Shown here: one piece after another, positions 34,388 through 44,173 of the stretch
How positions within the stretch are numbered: position 1 is the first letter of the stretch
Layout: every line of letters starts with the position of its first letter
From: Chryseobacterium wanjuense
Lineage (GTDB): Bacteria > Bacteroidota > Bacteroidia > Flavobacteriales > Weeksellaceae
Direction: 5' to 3'
DNA: 64,000 nt
NCBI RefSeq assembly: GCF_900111495.1
Contig: NZ_FOIU01000002.1
Span: 186,001 to 250,000 of the forward strand
Notes under the pieces: model-generated
Database searches by the model: none
What the model was told of the DNA's origin: nothing
Seen by the model: the letters and a program-made list of their open reading frames with translations, nothing else
Program-made: the position numbers and the translations under genes

Positions 34388-34714
34388 TTATAAAGTTTCA
34401 CCCGTTTTTTTGTTGATTCTTACTTTCTTATCTCCTTCGATTTTGTAACCGATTTTGATAGCTTTTCCGTCTTTACCAACTAAAGCTACGTTTGAGATAT
34501 GAATAGAAGCTTCTCTTTCAACGATTCCTCCTTGAGGATTTGAAGCTGAAGGCTTAACGTGTTTTTTGATGATATTAAGTCCTGCAACAACTACTCTAGG
34601 GTCTTTTCCTTCTTTTTTGATCACTTCAATAACTTCACCAGTCTTACCTTTGATATCTTTCTTACCAGTAGTAATGATTACGTTATCTCCTCTTTTTATT
34701 TTTAACTTTGACAT
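34388..34714 (-). CDS. rplX: 50S ribosomal protein L24
   Basis: A 108-residue assembly initiator of the 50S subunit. The KOW motif is in KRGDNVIITTGKKDIKGKTG; GLNIIKKHVKPSASNPQGG and EASIHISNVALV follow as in other L24 proteins. Standard length. Confidence 0.98.
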   Translation of the reverse strand: MSKLKIKRGDNVIITTGKKDIKGKTGEVIEVIKKEGKDPRVVVAGLNIIKKHVKPSASNPQGGIVEREASIHISNVALVGKDGKAIKIGYKIEGDKKVRINKKTGETL

Positions 34715-34734
34715 TTTTTTTAAAATTTTAAATA

Positions 34735-35103
34735 TTAAAGTACTTCAGGAGCTAATGAAATGATTTTCATATATTCTTTGTCTCTCAACTCACGAGCAAC
34801 TGGTCCGAAAACACGAGTTCCTCTCATTTCTCCCGCTGCGTTTAGTAATACACAAGCATTGTCTTCGAATTTGATGTACGAACCATCTTTTCTTCTAACT
34901 GCTTTTTTAGTTCTTACTACTACAGCTTTAGATACCTGACCTTTTTTAGCGTTTCCTGATGGTGTAGAATCTTTGATAGTAACAACGATTTTATCACCAA
35001 CTGAAGCATATCTTCTTCTGGTTCCTCCCAGAACTCTGATAACCAATACTTCTTTAGCACCTGTATTATCAGCAACTTTTAATCTTGATTCTGTTTGTAA
35101 CAT
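34735..35103 (-). CDS. rplN: 50S ribosomal protein L14
   Basis: A 122-residue protein bridging the two subunits. [18 protein letters not shown] and the basic [19 protein letters not shown] are diagnostic, with [20 protein letters not shown] near the C-terminus. Family length exactly. Confidence 0.98.
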   Translation of the reverse strand: MLQTESRLKVADNTGAKEVLVIRVLGGTRRRYASVGDKIVVTIKDSTPSGNAKKGQVSKAVVVRTKKAVRRKDGSYIKFEDNACVLLNAAGEMRGTRVFGPVARELRDKEYMKIISLAPEVL

Positions 35104-35105
35104 TA

Positions 35106-35360
35106 TTACTTAGCTTTTTCAATGATTCTTACTAATCTCCATCTTTTGTTTTTGCTCAAAGGTCTAGTTTCTTGAATAAGAACTGTATCTCCTTCTGTGC
35201 ATTCGTTGTTTTCGTCGTGTGCAGTATATTTTTTCGTTTTCAAAACGAATTTACCGTACATCGGGTGCTTTACTCTTGTAGTTTCACTAACAACAATAGT
35301 TTTTTCCATTTTATTGCTGGAAACCACTCCGATTCTTTCTTTTCTTAAATTTCTATCCAT
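35106..35360 (-). CDS. rpsQ: 30S ribosomal protein S17
   Basis: An 84-residue OB-fold 16S rRNA-binding protein. [39 protein letters not shown] and [16 protein letters not shown] match the family. It follows rpmC by 12 bases. Confidence 0.98.
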   Translation of the reverse strand: MDRNLRKERIGVVSSNKMEKTIVVSETTRVKHPMYGKFVLKTKKYTAHDENNECTEGDTVLIQETRPLSKNKRWRLVRIIEKAK

Positions 35361-35372
35361 TGTAAAATGAAA

Positions 35373-35567
35373 TTATTGTTTGTTAGTTAACTCTGTATTT
35401 AGTCTTGCGATTGTTTTTCTCAAATCTCTGATTTGAATCGGGTTTTCAACTGGGCTGATTGCATGAGCCAATTTCAATTTAGAATATTGAGCTTTTGCTT
35501 CAGTTAGTTGAGCTTGAATATCACCCGCGCTTAAATTTTTAATATCAGCTTTTTTCATTGTATTCAA
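35373..35567 (-). CDS. rpmC: 50S ribosomal protein L29
   Basis: A 64-residue two-helix protein at the exit of the peptide tunnel. KKADIKNLSAGDIQAQLTEA and PIQIRDLRKTIARLNTEL are the expected helices. It may start at the second Met (MKKADI) four codons in... the ATG at 35567 and that two codons later are both plausible; the difference is trivial. Confidence 0.95.
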   Translation of the reverse strand: MNTMKKADIKNLSAGDIQAQLTEAKAQYSKLKLAHAISPVENPIQIRDLRKTIARLNTELTNKQ

Positions 35568-35570
35568 AGA

Positions 35571-35996
35571 TTATAGAGGTTTAACAAAATCGTTAGCAAC
35601 TATGAATTTAGTAACTACTGGTAATTTTTGTGCGGCAAGTCTAAGAGCTTCTTTCGCTACTTCGTAAGGAACTCCACCTACTTCGAACATAATTTTACCT
35701 GGTTTTACTACAGCTACCCAATACTCTACGGCACCTTTACCTTTACCCATCCTTACTTCGGCTGGTTTTTTAGTAATTGGCTTATCCGGGAAGATTTTGA
35801 TCCATAGTTGACCTTCTCTCTTCATATATCTTGTCGCAGCGATACGCGCAGCTTCAATCTGTCTTGCAGTGATCCAAGCACCTTCTGTCGCCTTGATTCC
35901 GAAAGTTCCATAAGCAAGTTGACTACCTCTCTGGGCATTCCCCTTCATCTTCATCTTATGTACACGACGGAACTTGGTTCTTTTTGGTTGTAACAT
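35571..35996 (-). CDS. rplP: 50S ribosomal protein L16
   Basis: A 141-residue protein shaping the A-site tRNA pocket. [38 protein letters not shown] and [16 protein letters not shown] are signatures. It follows a 97-base spacer with heptamer repeats, the second longest gap in the operon. Confidence 0.98.
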   Translation of the reverse strand: MLQPKRTKFRRVHKMKMKGNAQRGSQLAYGTFGIKATEGAWITARQIEAARIAATRYMKREGQLWIKIFPDKPITKKPAEVRMGKGKGAVEYWVAVVKPGKIMFEVGGVPYEVAKEALRLAAQKLPVVTKFIVANDFVKPL

Positions 35997-36003
35997 AATT
36001 TCT

Positions 36004-36092
36004 AAATTTTAGATTTTAGATTTTAGATTTTAGATTTTTTTATTTTAAAAAAGTAACGGTAATTTAAAATTCAAAATTTCTAATCTAAAATT
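36004..36092 (-). repeat. Heptamer tandem repeat with complementary arm between rpsC and rplP
   Basis: Four adjacent TTTTAGA units lie at 36007-36034 (plus-strand sense) and a single complementary TCTAAAA at about 36084-36090. Any of the four units can pair with the one arm, giving several alternative hairpins of slightly different size in the mRNA just ahead of rplP. Copy number may vary by slippage. Confidence 0.65.
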
Positions 36093-36093
36093 T

Positions 36094-36846
36094 TTAATTA
36101 TTATTGTTATTATTGTTATTGTTCTTTCTAGGTCTTCTGTTGTCTCTGTCTCCTCCTCTGTTTCCTCTGTCTGACTGACCTCCTTTTTTCTGTTGTCCCA
36201 CTAGTGGAGAAAGTTCTCTTTTACCGTAAACTTCACCTTTCATGATCCAAACTTTTACACCTAGCTTACCATATTGAGTAAGTGCTTCACCGATGTGGTA
36301 ATCGATATCTGCTCTGAAAGTAGACAATGGAATTCTTCCTTCTTTGAAAGATTCTGATCTTGCCATCTCAGCTCCGTTCAGTCTACCAGAGATTTGAACT
36401 TTGATACCTTCTGCACCCATTCTCATTGTACCAGCCATTGCCATCTTTACAGCTCTTCTGTAAGAAATTCTGTTTTCGATTTGTTTAGCGATACTATCTG
36501 CAACTAATACTGCATCAAGCTCAGGTCTTTTGATTTCGAAAATATTGATTTGAATATCTTTTTTAGTAAGCTTCTTCAATTCTTCTTTTAACTTGTCAAC
36601 TTCCTGACCTCCTTTACCGATGATAAGTCCCGGTCTAGCAGTAGTGATTGTAACTGTTACTAATTTTAAAGTTCTTTCAATAAAAATTCTTGAAATACCA
36701 CCTTTAGATAATCTAGCTTCAAGGTATCTTCTGATTTTGTAGTCTTCAGCGATTCTGTCTCCATAATCGTTACCACCAAACCAGTTAGAATCCCATCCTC
36801 TGATGATACCTAATCTGTTACCAATTGGATTTGTCTTCTGTCCCAT
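36094..36846 (-). CDS. rpsC: 30S ribosomal protein S3 with poly-Asn tail
   Basis: A 250-residue protein at the mRNA entry. The KH domain ([20 protein letters not shown]) and the C-terminal domain ([20 protein letters not shown]) are complete. The tail beyond residue ~215 is rich in Gly, Arg and Asp and ends in nine consecutive Asn encoded by AAC/AAT triplets. This low-complexity end is likely disordered and prone to length change. Confidence 0.97.
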   Translation of the reverse strand: MGQKTNPIGNRLGIIRGWDSNWFGGNDYGDRIAEDYKIRRYLEARLSKGGISRIFIERTLKLVTVTITTARPGLIIGKGGQEVDKLKEELKKLTKKDIQINIFEIKRPELDAVLVADSIAKQIENRISYRRAVKMAMAGTMRMGAEGIKVQISGRLNGAEMARSESFKEGRIPLSTFRADIDYHIGEALTQYGKLGVKVWIMKGEVYGKRELSPLVGQQKKGGQSDRGNRGGDRDNRRPRKNNNNNNNNN

Positions 36847-36853
36847 ACCTTGA

Positions 36854-37252
36854 TTAATTTTCTTTATTACCTAAGATTAATGTAACGTGGTTAGATCTTT
36901 TTCTGATTCTATACCCTCTCCCTTGCGGTGCTGGTCTTAGTCTCTTCAATTGTCTTGCACTATCCACAAAAATTTCTTTAACGATAAGGTTTGCTTCCTC
37001 GATGTCAGCTCCTTCGTTTTTAGTTTGCCAGTTGGCAATAGCAGAAAGAAGTAATTTTTCTAATTTGTTAGAAGCCTCTTTCTTAGAATATTTTAGGATA
37101 TAAAGTGCTTTATCTACCTGCTCTCCTCTAATGATATCAGCAACTAATCTCATTTTTCTTGGAGAAGAAGGGCAGTTGTTTAATGAAGCTTTCACAACGT
37201 CTTTGTTAGCTTCTTTTCTTGCGATTGCGCTATCTTGTTTTCTTGATCCCAT
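36854..37252 (-). CDS. rplV: 50S ribosomal protein L22
   Basis: A 132-residue protein lining the nascent peptide tunnel. [38 protein letters not shown] and the tunnel-loop region [19 protein letters not shown] are typical. The loop has no insertion of the sort linked to macrolide resistance. Confidence 0.98.
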   Translation of the reverse strand: MGSRKQDSAIARKEANKDVVKASLNNCPSSPRKMRLVADIIRGEQVDKALYILKYSKKEASNKLEKLLLSAIANWQTKNEGADIEEANLIVKEIFVDSARQLKRLRPAPQGRGYRIRKRSNHVTLILGNKEN

Positions 37253-37254
37253 GA

Positions 37255-37533
37255 TTATCTGCTTCCTTTGTTTTTGTTACCACCATGACCTCTGAAAGAT
37301 CTTGTTGGAGAAAATTCGCCTAACTTGTGACCAACCATGTTTTCTGTAACATATACAGGGATAAAAGATTTCCCGTTGTGTACAGCAATAGTTTGTCCTA
37401 CGAAGTCCGGAGAGATCATAGATGCTCTAGACCAAGTTTTGATAACTGTCTTCTTACCAGACTCTATATTTGCCTGAACCTTCTTATCTAAAGTATGATG
37501 AATGAACGGTCCTTTTTTAAGTGATCTTGCCAT
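37255..37533 (-). CDS. rpsS: 30S ribosomal protein S19
   Basis: A 92-residue protein of the 30S head. [39 protein letters not shown] and [20 protein letters not shown] are diagnostic. It is 2 bases from both neighbours, the tightest packing in the operon. Confidence 0.98.
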   Translation of the reverse strand: MARSLKKGPFIHHTLDKKVQANIESGKKTVIKTWSRASMISPDFVGQTIAVHNGKSFIPVYVTENMVGHKLGEFSPTRSFRGHGGNKNKGSR

Positions 37534-37535
37534 AA

Positions 37536-38357
37536 TTATTTTCTTTTAGATACGATGTAACGGTTAGACACTTTGTTTTTCTTTCTAGTTTTGTAACCTT
37601 TAGCCGGTTTACCGTTTCTAGATCTTGGGTGACCTCCAGAAGAACGTCCTTCACCACCACCCATCGGGTGATCTACAGGGTTCATTACTACCGCTCTTGT
37701 TCTTGGTCTTCTACCTAACCATCTGCTTCTACCAGCTTTACCTGATACAGTTAATTGGTGATCAGAGTTGGAAACTGAACCGATCATTGCCATACATTCA
37801 GTAAGGATCATTCTAGATTCTCCTGAAGGCAATTTGATGATTGCATATTTTCCGTCTCTTGATGTAAGTTGAGCTGAAGAACCAGCACTTCTTGCTAAAA
37901 TTGCACCTTGACCAGGCTTCATTTCAACACATGAAATCACAGTACCCAATGGAATATTTTTCAATTTCATTGCGTTACCGATATTTGGTTCTACGCTTTC
38001 ACCTGAAACTACTTTCTGATCTACTTTAATACCGTTTGGAGCGATGATATATCTTTTCTCTCCATCAGCATATTCTAATAAAGCGATAAATGCAGTTCTG
38101 TTTGGATCGTATTCTACAGATTTTACAGTTGCTTCAACGTTTGCTTTGTTTCTTTTGAAGTCAATAATTCTGTATTTCTTTTTGTGTCCACCTCCGGTGT
38201 AACGCATGGTCATTTTACCTGTTTGGTTACGTCCACCTGACTTTTTAATACCAACTGTTAGAGATTTCTCTGGTTTGTTAGTAGTAATTTCCTCAAAATT
38301 GTTTACAATTCTGAATCTCTGTCCCGGGGTGATAGGTTTTAATTTTCTAACAGACAT
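37536..38357 (-). CDS. rplB: 50S ribosomal protein L2
   Basis: A 273-residue protein required for peptidyl transferase assembly. [38 protein letters not shown], and the conserved [20 protein letters not shown] segment with the key His near residue 229 are present. Length is standard. Confidence 0.98.
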   Translation of the reverse strand: MSVRKLKPITPGQRFRIVNNFEEITTNKPEKSLTVGIKKSGGRNQTGKMTMRYTGGGHKKKYRIIDFKRNKANVEATVKSVEYDPNRTAFIALLEYADGEKRYIIAPNGIKVDQKVVSGESVEPNIGNAMKLKNIPLGTVISCVEMKPGQGAILARSAGSSAQLTSRDGKYAIIKLPSGESRMILTECMAMIGSVSNSDHQLTVSGKAGRSRWLGRRPRTRAVVMNPVDHPMGGGEGRSSGGHPRSRNGKPAKGYKTRKKNKVSNRYIVSKRK

Positions 38358-38379
38358 TACTATTATTTATAATTAATAA

Positions 38380-38670
38380 TTAATTTACAGCAAAAATATC
38401 GATAACCTCACCTTCAGCAAGTTTGATTACCGCTTTTTTCAATTTGTTTGTCTTTCCTACTTGAAGACCTTTTTTAGTGTATTTCGAAGAAACCTTCGGA
38501 GCATAAATCATTGTATTAACGTCTGCTACTTTTACACCATAAGCCGCTTCTACAGCTTTTTTAATTTGGATTTTATTCGCCTTAGTATCTACTAAGAAAG
38601 AATAAGAACCTCTTAAATCTGTAAGGTAGTTAGCCTTTTCTGAGATAACTGGTTTAATAATAACTGACAT
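38380..38670 (-). CDS. rplW: 50S ribosomal protein L23
   Basis: A 96-residue tunnel-exit protein that docks SRP and trigger factor. IIKPVISEKANYLTDLRGSY and FLVDTKANKIQIKKAVEAAY match; the loop IYAPKVSSKYTKKGLQVG is of normal size. Confidence 0.98.
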   Translation of the reverse strand: MSVIIKPVISEKANYLTDLRGSYSFLVDTKANKIQIKKAVEAAYGVKVADVNTMIYAPKVSSKYTKKGLQVGKTNKLKKAVIKLAEGEVIDIFAVN

Positions 38671-38673
38671 GAC

Positions 38674-39303
38674 TTATTTCTTTAAATTTTCCTGGAATTT
38701 TTCAACTGCACCTTCAAAGAATACGATCTCACCAGCGTTTACTAAGTCGTAAGAACTGATTTCGTCGAATTTTTTAACCTGAGCCTTAGCCAGGTTTCTT
38801 GAAGATAAATACACATTCTTGTTAGCTTCAGGAAGAACGAATAAAGATTTTTTACCGTTAAGTTCCAATGCATTTAATACATTGATGAAATCTTTAGTCT
38901 TAGGAGCGTTTAAGCTCAAATCTTCTAAAACTCTGATGCTGTTGTCTCTCATTTTCTGAGATAAAACAGATTTTTTTGCTAATCTCTTAAGAGCTTTGTT
39001 CAATTTGAATCTGTAGTCTCTTGGTTTTGGTCCAAATACTCTACCTCCACCTCTGAAAGTTGGAGATTTGATATCCCCGTATCTAGCAGATCCAGATCCT
39101 TTTTGCTTCTTAAGTTTTTTAGTAGAAGCAGTGATTTCGCTTCTTTCTTTTGCTTTATGAGTACCTTGTCTCTGAGCAGCAAGATACTGTTTAACTTCTA
39201 AGTAAACCGCGTGCTGATTTGGCTCAATTCCGAATACTGTTTCGTCTAGAGTTACTTTTCTTCCGGTCTCTTTTCCTGATGTATTTAATACTACTAGTTC
39301 CAT
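38674..39303 (-). CDS. rplD: 50S ribosomal protein L4
   Basis: A 209-residue protein whose loop reaches the peptide tunnel. [16 protein letters not shown] starts it, and the tunnel loop [20 protein letters not shown] plus [20 protein letters not shown] are standard. In E. coli L4 represses the S10 operon through its leader. It overlaps rplC by 10 bases, so the two are translationally coupled. Confidence 0.98.
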   Translation of the reverse strand: MELVVLNTSGKETGRKVTLDETVFGIEPNQHAVYLEVKQYLAAQRQGTHKAKERSEITASTKKLKKQKGSGSARYGDIKSPTFRGGGRVFGPKPRDYRFKLNKALKRLAKKSVLSQKMRDNSIRVLEDLSLNAPKTKDFINVLNALELNGKKSLFVLPEANKNVYLSSRNLAKAQVKKFDEISSYDLVNAGEIVFFEGAVEKFQENLKK

Positions 39304-39920
39304 TTCTTGATAATTACATAAGAATTTTTAGCTCCCGGAACAGCACCTTTTACTACTAAAAGATTTTGTTCTTGATCAACTTTTAACACTTGAAGGTTTT
39401 GAACAGTTACCTGCTTACCTCCCATTCTTCCAGCCATTCTCATCCCTTTGAATACTCTTGAAGGGTCTGAACCAGCACCGATAGAACCTGGAGCTCTAAG
39501 TCTGTTGTGCTGACCATGAGTTGCCTGCATTACACCTCCAAATCCGTGTCTTTTAACAACACCCTGGAAGCCTTTACCTTTAGAAGTACCTGTTACGTCT
39601 ACATATTCACCTTCAGCAAACATGTTTACTTCTACTAAATCTCCTACTTTTACTGTGTGCTCAAATTCATTTCTGAATTCCATCACTTTCGCTTTCGGAG
39701 TTGAACCAGCCTTTTTAAAATGACCAGCTAACGCTTTACCAACGTTCTTCTCACTCTTGTCATCGAAACCCAGCTGTACGGCTACATAACCGTCAACCTC
39801 TTGGGTTCTGACCTGTAAAACCGGGCATGGACCAGCTTGGATAACTGTACAAGGAATGTTTTTTCCTTCTTCGTTAAACAAAGATGTCATACCGATTTTT
39901 TTACCAATAATACCTGACAT
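39294..39920 (-). CDS. rplC: 50S ribosomal protein L3
   Basis: A 208-residue early-assembly protein with a loop near the peptidyl transferase centre. [39 protein letters not shown] and [19 protein letters not shown] are typical. It is first in the operon here because rpsJ, its usual upstream partner, is some 14 kb away at the end of the str operon. Its own promoter lies ~107 bases upstream. Confidence 0.98.
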   Translation of the reverse strand: MSGIIGKKIGMTSLFNEEGKNIPCTVIQAGPCPVLQVRTQEVDGYVAVQLGFDDKSEKNVGKALAGHFKKAGSTPKAKVMEFRNEFEHTVKVGDLVEVNMFAEGEYVDVTGTSKGKGFQGVVKRHGFGGVMQATHGQHNRLRAPGSIGAGSDPSRVFKGMRMAGRMGGKQVTVQNLQVLKVDQEQNLLVVKGAVPGAKNSYVIIKKWN

Positions 39921-40026
39921 TGTTTATATTATAATAAAATTTATCCTTTATTTATCACCATTTTAAAGAGGTTGAAAGCAATTTCTACTTCTGATATAGG
40001 CATACTACACCCCTAAAATGAGTGTG

Positions 40027-40057
40027 CAAATTTATGAATAATTTTATAACTGACAAA
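40027..40057 (-). promoter_or_regulatory. Promoter of the rplC-rplQ operon
   Basis: Perfect TTTG-N19-TAAATTTG on the minus strand. The -7 box is followed by CAC, as at the rpsL promoter. It predicts an untranslated leader of about 100 bases before rplC, room for ribosomal-protein feedback. Confidence 0.85.
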
Positions 40058-40170
40058 TATTTACAGCAAAATATTTTGATTTTTAATCATTTAGATAATT
40101 TTGGGAAAATTCAGGTGAAATTTCCCTGAATTTTTTTTTGAATTGTAAAAAATTTAAAATGAATTCATTT

Positions 40171-40935
40171 TTACTTAACAATGACACTCACCCCAATTTC
40201 TTCGAGTCTATTTTTATCCTCCTGCAAAATGTCTTTATCTGTGATGAGATAATCGATTTTGTCCAGATCTGCAATTTTACCGAAGCCTTTTTTATTTAAT
40301 TTGGAAGAATCTGCAAGGATGACAACCTTATCAGAACATTCCATCATTAATTGATTGAGATGGGCTTCCGCAGCGTTCGAAGTACTGATCCCAAAATCCA
40401 TATCGATGCCGTCGACACCCAGAAATAATTTATTGCATGAAAACTGTTTCAGAATTGTTTCAGAAATAGAACCGACAATTGAAGTAGAGCTTTTTCTTAC
40501 CTCACCTCCCAGTTGTATAATATTAATGTTAGGATTATTACACAGTTCTATTGCCACACGCAGAGAAGAAGTTAAAACAGTCAGCGGTCCAAAATTAACC
40601 AGCATTCTGGCCAGGTAATGCATCGTGGTTCCGGAAGCCAGTATGATACAGTCATTTTCCTGAATTAAAGATAAGGCCGCTTTTGCAATATTCTGTTTCG
40701 CTTCTACATTAATGTTTTCCTTTTCATCCACATTCTTTTCATAAGCGTAGCGCACGTGTTTGCTCGCACCACCATGATTTCGAAAAAGCAGTCCCAAACT
40801 TTCGAGATAGTTCAGATCCTTTCGGATCGTAACCGATGATACGTTAAATTTTTCACATAAATCCTGCACGAGCACATAATCTTTCTCTTCCAACTCCTTC
40901 AAAATATCATTATGTCGTGACAGTAATTTTTCCAT
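40171..40935 (-). CDS. glpR: DeoR/GlpR-family regulator of glycerol genes
   Basis: A 254-residue cytosolic regulator. The N-terminal DeoR helix-turn-helix (HNDILKELEEKDYVLVQDLC and FNVSSVTIRKDLNYLESLG) is followed by a sugar-phosphate isomerase-like ligand domain (IILASGTTMHYLARML, NKLFLGVDGIDMDFGIST). It is divergent from glpD-glpK-glpF, so glycerol 3-phosphate is the likely inducer. Its own promoter may use a TATTTTTG box at 40950-40957. The symbol rests on context as well as family. Confidence 0.85.
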   Translation of the reverse strand: MEKLLSRHNDILKELEEKDYVLVQDLCEKFNVSSVTIRKDLNYLESLGLLFRNHGGASKHVRYAYEKNVDEKENINVEAKQNIAKAALSLIQENDCIILASGTTMHYLARMLVNFGPLTVLTSSLRVAIELCNNPNINIIQLGGEVRKSSTSIVGSISETILKQFSCNKLFLGVDGIDMDFGISTSNAAEAHLNQLMMECSDKVVILADSSKLNKKGFGKIADLDKIDYLITDKDILQEDKNRLEEIGVSVIVK

Positions 40936-40966
40936 TCCAGTAATTTTATCAAAAATAACACTTTTA

Positions 40967-41060
40967 TTTCGATTCGAAAAATTTCATTTATTTTCTTTTT
41001 GGTTTCGTTTTTAATTTATATATTTGAAAACGAAACATAACGAAATATCATGAAACGAAA
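40967..41060 (+). promoter_or_regulatory. glpD promoter with overlapping AACGAAA operators
   Basis: A promoter TTTG-N17-TATATTTG spans 40998-41026. An inverted repeat TTTCGTTTT (41003-41011) / AAAACGAAA (41027-41035) has one arm between the -33 and -7 boxes and the other directly after the -7 box. Further AACGAAA copies lie at 41039-41045 and 41054-41060, and a perfect TTTCGA-T-TCGAAA palindrome at 40967-40979. These are strong candidates for GlpR binding. Confidence 0.65.
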
Positions 41061-42639
41061 TGAAGAACTCAGCAAATTAACCACCGTAAAAGAATGGGAT
41101 TTTATCATCATCGGTGGAGGGGCAAGCGGCTTAGGTTCAGCATTGGATGCAGTGAGCAGAGGATTTAAAACGTTACTGTTGGAGTCTCACGATTTCGCAA
41201 AAGCGACTTCCAGCAGAAGTACCAAACTGGTACACGGCGGAGTGCGGTATTTGGCACAGGGAGATATCGGCTTGGTAAAAGAAGCCTTAAAAGAAAGAGG
41301 ATTATTGGCAAAAAATGCCGCTCATGTAGTGAAGAATCAATCTTTTATCATTCCAAATTATACATGGTGGGGCGGAATTTATTATAAAATAGGACTTTCG
41401 ATTTATGATTTTCTGGCAGGAAAATTAAGTTTAGGTAAAACGAAATACATCAGCAAATCAAAAACCGTAGAAAAGCTTCCGACGATCGAACAAAAAGGAT
41501 TGGCAAGCGGGGTTGTTTATCAGGACGGTCAGTTTGACGATGCGAGATTGGCGATCAATTTGACCCAAACAATTATTGAAAAAGGCGGAACAGCCGTTAA
41601 TTATGTTAAAGTCATTAATTTAATTAAAAATGATTCCAATAAAATCACAGGGGTAGTTGCAGAAGACCAATTTACTAATCAACGATATGAAATTCATGGA
41701 AAAGTGGTCATCAACGCAACCGGAGTTTTCACGAATGATATATTAAATATGAATAATCCGAAACACGGAAAATTCGTAGTTCCAAGCCAGGGAATTCATT
41801 TGGTGCTGGACAAATCATTCTTAAAAAGCGACGACGCCATCATGATTCCTAAAACTTCAGACGGCAGGGTTTTGTTTGTCGTTCCGTGGCACGACAGAGC
41901 TTTGGTAGGAACTACCGATACTTTGCTGGAAAGTGAAAGTTTCGAACCGAGAGCATTGGAAGAAGAAATTAATTTTGTTTTAAATACCGCAAGACAATAT
42001 TTATCCAAAAAACCGACGCGTGAAGATGTAAAATCAGTTTTCGCAGGGCTTCGGCCGCTCGCCGCCCCGAAAGACGGAAGCAAAAGCACGAAAGAAGTTT
42101 CAAGAAGTCATAAGGTGATCACATCCGATACAGGGCTGGTTTCCATCATCGGAGGAAAATGGACAACTTACCGGAAAATGGCAGAAGATACCATCAATGA
42201 AGCCATGAAAGTTCACCAATTAGGAATGACAACTTCCAAAACCGAGCATCTTTCGATCCATGGAAATGTGAAACCTGAAACCGTAGACAGAAGCAATCAT
42301 CTGTACGTTTATGGCTCAGACATTCCGGAAATCAAAAAATTACAGCAAAACAATCCTGAATTTTCAGAGAAGATACATCCTGATCATCCATTCACCATCG
42401 CAGAAGCCATCTGGGCGGTCCGAAACGAAATGGCTCAAACCATTGAAGATATTCTGGCCCGAAGAGTCCGACTTTTATTTTTAGATGCAAGAGCCGCAAT
42501 CGACAGTGCACATAAGATCGCTGCAATCATCGCAAAAGAAAACGGGCATTCTGAAGAATGGGCAAACGAACAGGAAAGAGAATTTATCGAATTGGCGAAA
42601 GGATATTTATTGACTCCTTATTCTCCAAGATCTATTTAA
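41050..42639 (+). CDS. glpD: Glycerol-3-phosphate dehydrogenase/oxidase, FAD-dependent
   Basis: A 529-residue membrane-associated flavoenzyme oxidising glycerol 3-phosphate to dihydroxyacetone phosphate and passing electrons to the respiratory chain. FIIIGGGASGLGSALDAVSR near residue 18 is the FAD motif; STKLVHGGVRYLAQGDIGLV, GALVGTTDT-like ALVGTTDTLLE and SIIGGKWTTYRKMAEDTI are family signatures. It opens the glp operon, 19 bases before glpK. Confidence 0.95.
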   Translation: MKRNEELSKLTTVKEWDFIIIGGGASGLGSALDAVSRGFKTLLLESHDFAKATSSRSTKLVHGGVRYLAQGDIGLVKEALKERGLLAKNAAHVVKNQSFIIPNYTWWGGIYYKIGLSIYDFLAGKLSLGKTKYISKSKTVEKLPTIEQKGLASGVVYQDGQFDDARLAINLTQTIIEKGGTAVNYVKVINLIKNDSNKITGVVAEDQFTNQRYEIHGKVVINATGVFTNDILNMNNPKHGKFVVPSQGIHLVLDKSFLKSDDAIMIPKTSDGRVLFVVPWHDRALVGTTDTLLESESFEPRALEEEINFVLNTARQYLSKKPTREDVKSVFAGLRPLAAPKDGSKSTKEVSRSHKVITSDTGLVSIIGGKWTTYRKMAEDTINEAMKVHQLGMTTSKTEHLSIHGNVKPETVDRSNHLYVYGSDIPEIKKLQQNNPEFSEKIHPDHPFTIAEAIWAVRNEMAQTIEDILARRVRLLFLDARAAIDSAHKIAAIIAKENGHSEEWANEQEREFIELAKGYLLTPYSPRSI

Positions 42640-42658
42640 CCTTAATTAATGTCATAAG

Positions 42659-44155
42659 ATGAGTGAAAAGCTAATTCTCGCTCTGGATCAAGGTACAACC
42701 TCGTCAAGAGCTATTTTATTCAATCACAGCGGAGAAATAGAATTTGTTTCTCAGAAAAGTTTCGAACAGATATATCCTACTCCGGGCTGGGTAGAACATG
42801 ACCCCAATGAAATATGGTCATCCCAGGTTTCCGTAGCAGCGGAAGTCATTGCCAAAGCAGGAATTTCCGGAAGGGAAGTTGCCGCCATCGGTATTACCAA
42901 TCAACGTGAAACTACTGTTGTCTGGGACAAAGAAACTGGCGAACCGGTTTACAACGCCATCGTCTGGCAAGACAGAAGAACATCCAAATACTGCGACGAA
43001 TTAAAAGAGCAGGGTCATACGGATATGATTAAAGAAAAAACAGGACTCGTATTGGATGCTTATTTTTCGGCAACAAAACTAAAGTGGATCCTGGATAACG
43101 TAGATGGCGCAAGAGAAAAAGCAGAAGCAGGAAAACTGTGTTTCGGAACAGTTGATACTTACCTTGTCTGGAAACTGACCCGCGGAAAAATGTTTATTAC
43201 AGATGTTTCGAATGCGAGCAGAACGATGCTGTTGAACATTCATACTTTAGAGTGGGATAATGATTTATTAGAATTATTCAATATTCCAAGAGGGATTTTA
43301 CCGGAAGTAAAGCAAAGCAGTGAAATCTACGGGGAAACGGCCACTACTTTATTCTCAACAAAAATTCCGATTGCAGGAATTGCAGGAGATCAGCAGGCTG
43401 CCTTATTCGGACAGATGTGTACCACTCCGGGGATGGTAAAAAACACTTACGGCACAGGTTGTTTTCTATTAATGAACACAGGAAAAGAAGCTGTTTTATC
43501 TAAAAATAATTTACTGACAACTGTCGCATGGAAAATCAATGGAGAGGTTAATTACGCTTTGGAAGGAAGTGTATTCGTGGGTGGTGCAGCTATTCAGTGG
43601 TTGAGAGATGGATTAAAATTAATTCATTCTGCAGAAGAAATCAATACATTAGCACAATCCGTTGAAGATAACGGCGGAGTTTATTTCGTTCCTGCACTTA
43701 CAGGTCTTGGAGCGCCTTATTGGGATCAGTATGCCCGTGGAACTATTGTAGGCGTAACCCGCGGAACCACCAACGGTCATATCGCAAGAGCCACTTTGGA
43801 AGGCATCGCTTTTCAGGTGTATGACATTGTAAAATCTATGGAGGCAGATTCTGGAAAGAAAAGTCCGGAATTGAGAGTCGATGGCGGAGCTTCTGCAAGT
43901 GATATTTTAATGCAGATTCAGTCGGATTTGTTCGGATTTAAAATTACAAGACCCAAAACATTGGAAACAACCGCTTTGGGAGCAGCTTATCTTGCCGGAC
44001 TTGCCGTTGGGTATTGGAAAAACATTGATGAAATTCAATCTCAATGGATCGTAGATAAAGATTTCCACCCGAAACTGGAAAAAGAAAAGGTTGAAAAAAT
44101 GGTTAAAACCTGGAATAAAGCCGTTCAGCGTTCACAAAACTGGATAGAAGATTAA
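42659..44155 (+). CDS. glpK: Glycerol kinase
   Basis: A 498-residue FGGY-family kinase making glycerol 3-phosphate from glycerol and [36 protein letters not shown] and [11 protein letters not shown] in the first lobe, [12 protein letters not shown] and [11 protein letters not shown] in the hinge region, and [17 protein letters not shown] near the C-terminus are all standard. The product feeds glpD immediately upstream. Confidence 0.97.
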   Translation: MSEKLILALDQGTTSSRAILFNHSGEIEFVSQKSFEQIYPTPGWVEHDPNEIWSSQVSVAAEVIAKAGISGREVAAIGITNQRETTVVWDKETGEPVYNAIVWQDRRTSKYCDELKEQGHTDMIKEKTGLVLDAYFSATKLKWILDNVDGAREKAEAGKLCFGTVDTYLVWKLTRGKMFITDVSNASRTMLLNIHTLEWDNDLLELFNIPRGILPEVKQSSEIYGETATTLFSTKIPIAGIAGDQQAALFGQMCTTPGMVKNTYGTGCFLLMNTGKEAVLSKNNLLTTVAWKINGEVNYALEGSVFVGGAAIQWLRDGLKLIHSAEEINTLAQSVEDNGGVYFVPALTGLGAPYWDQYARGTIVGVTRGTTNGHIARATLEGIAFQVYDIVKSMEADSGKKSPELRVDGGASASDILMQIQSDLFGFKITRPKTLETTALGAAYLAGLAVGYWKNIDEIQSQWIVDKDFHPKLEKEKVEKMVKTWNKAVQRSQNWIED

Positions 44156-44173
44156 TCCTCATAAAATACAGAT

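Noticed and set aside
36007..36034. Possible CRISPR-like repeat ahead of rplP
   Set aside because: Units are seven bases, directly adjacent and without spacers; it is a simple tandem repeat.
39921..40026. Classic L4-type leader structure before rplC
   Set aside because: The ~100-base leader has only a short CACUC/GGGUG pairing; no convincing match to the known S10 leader was seen.
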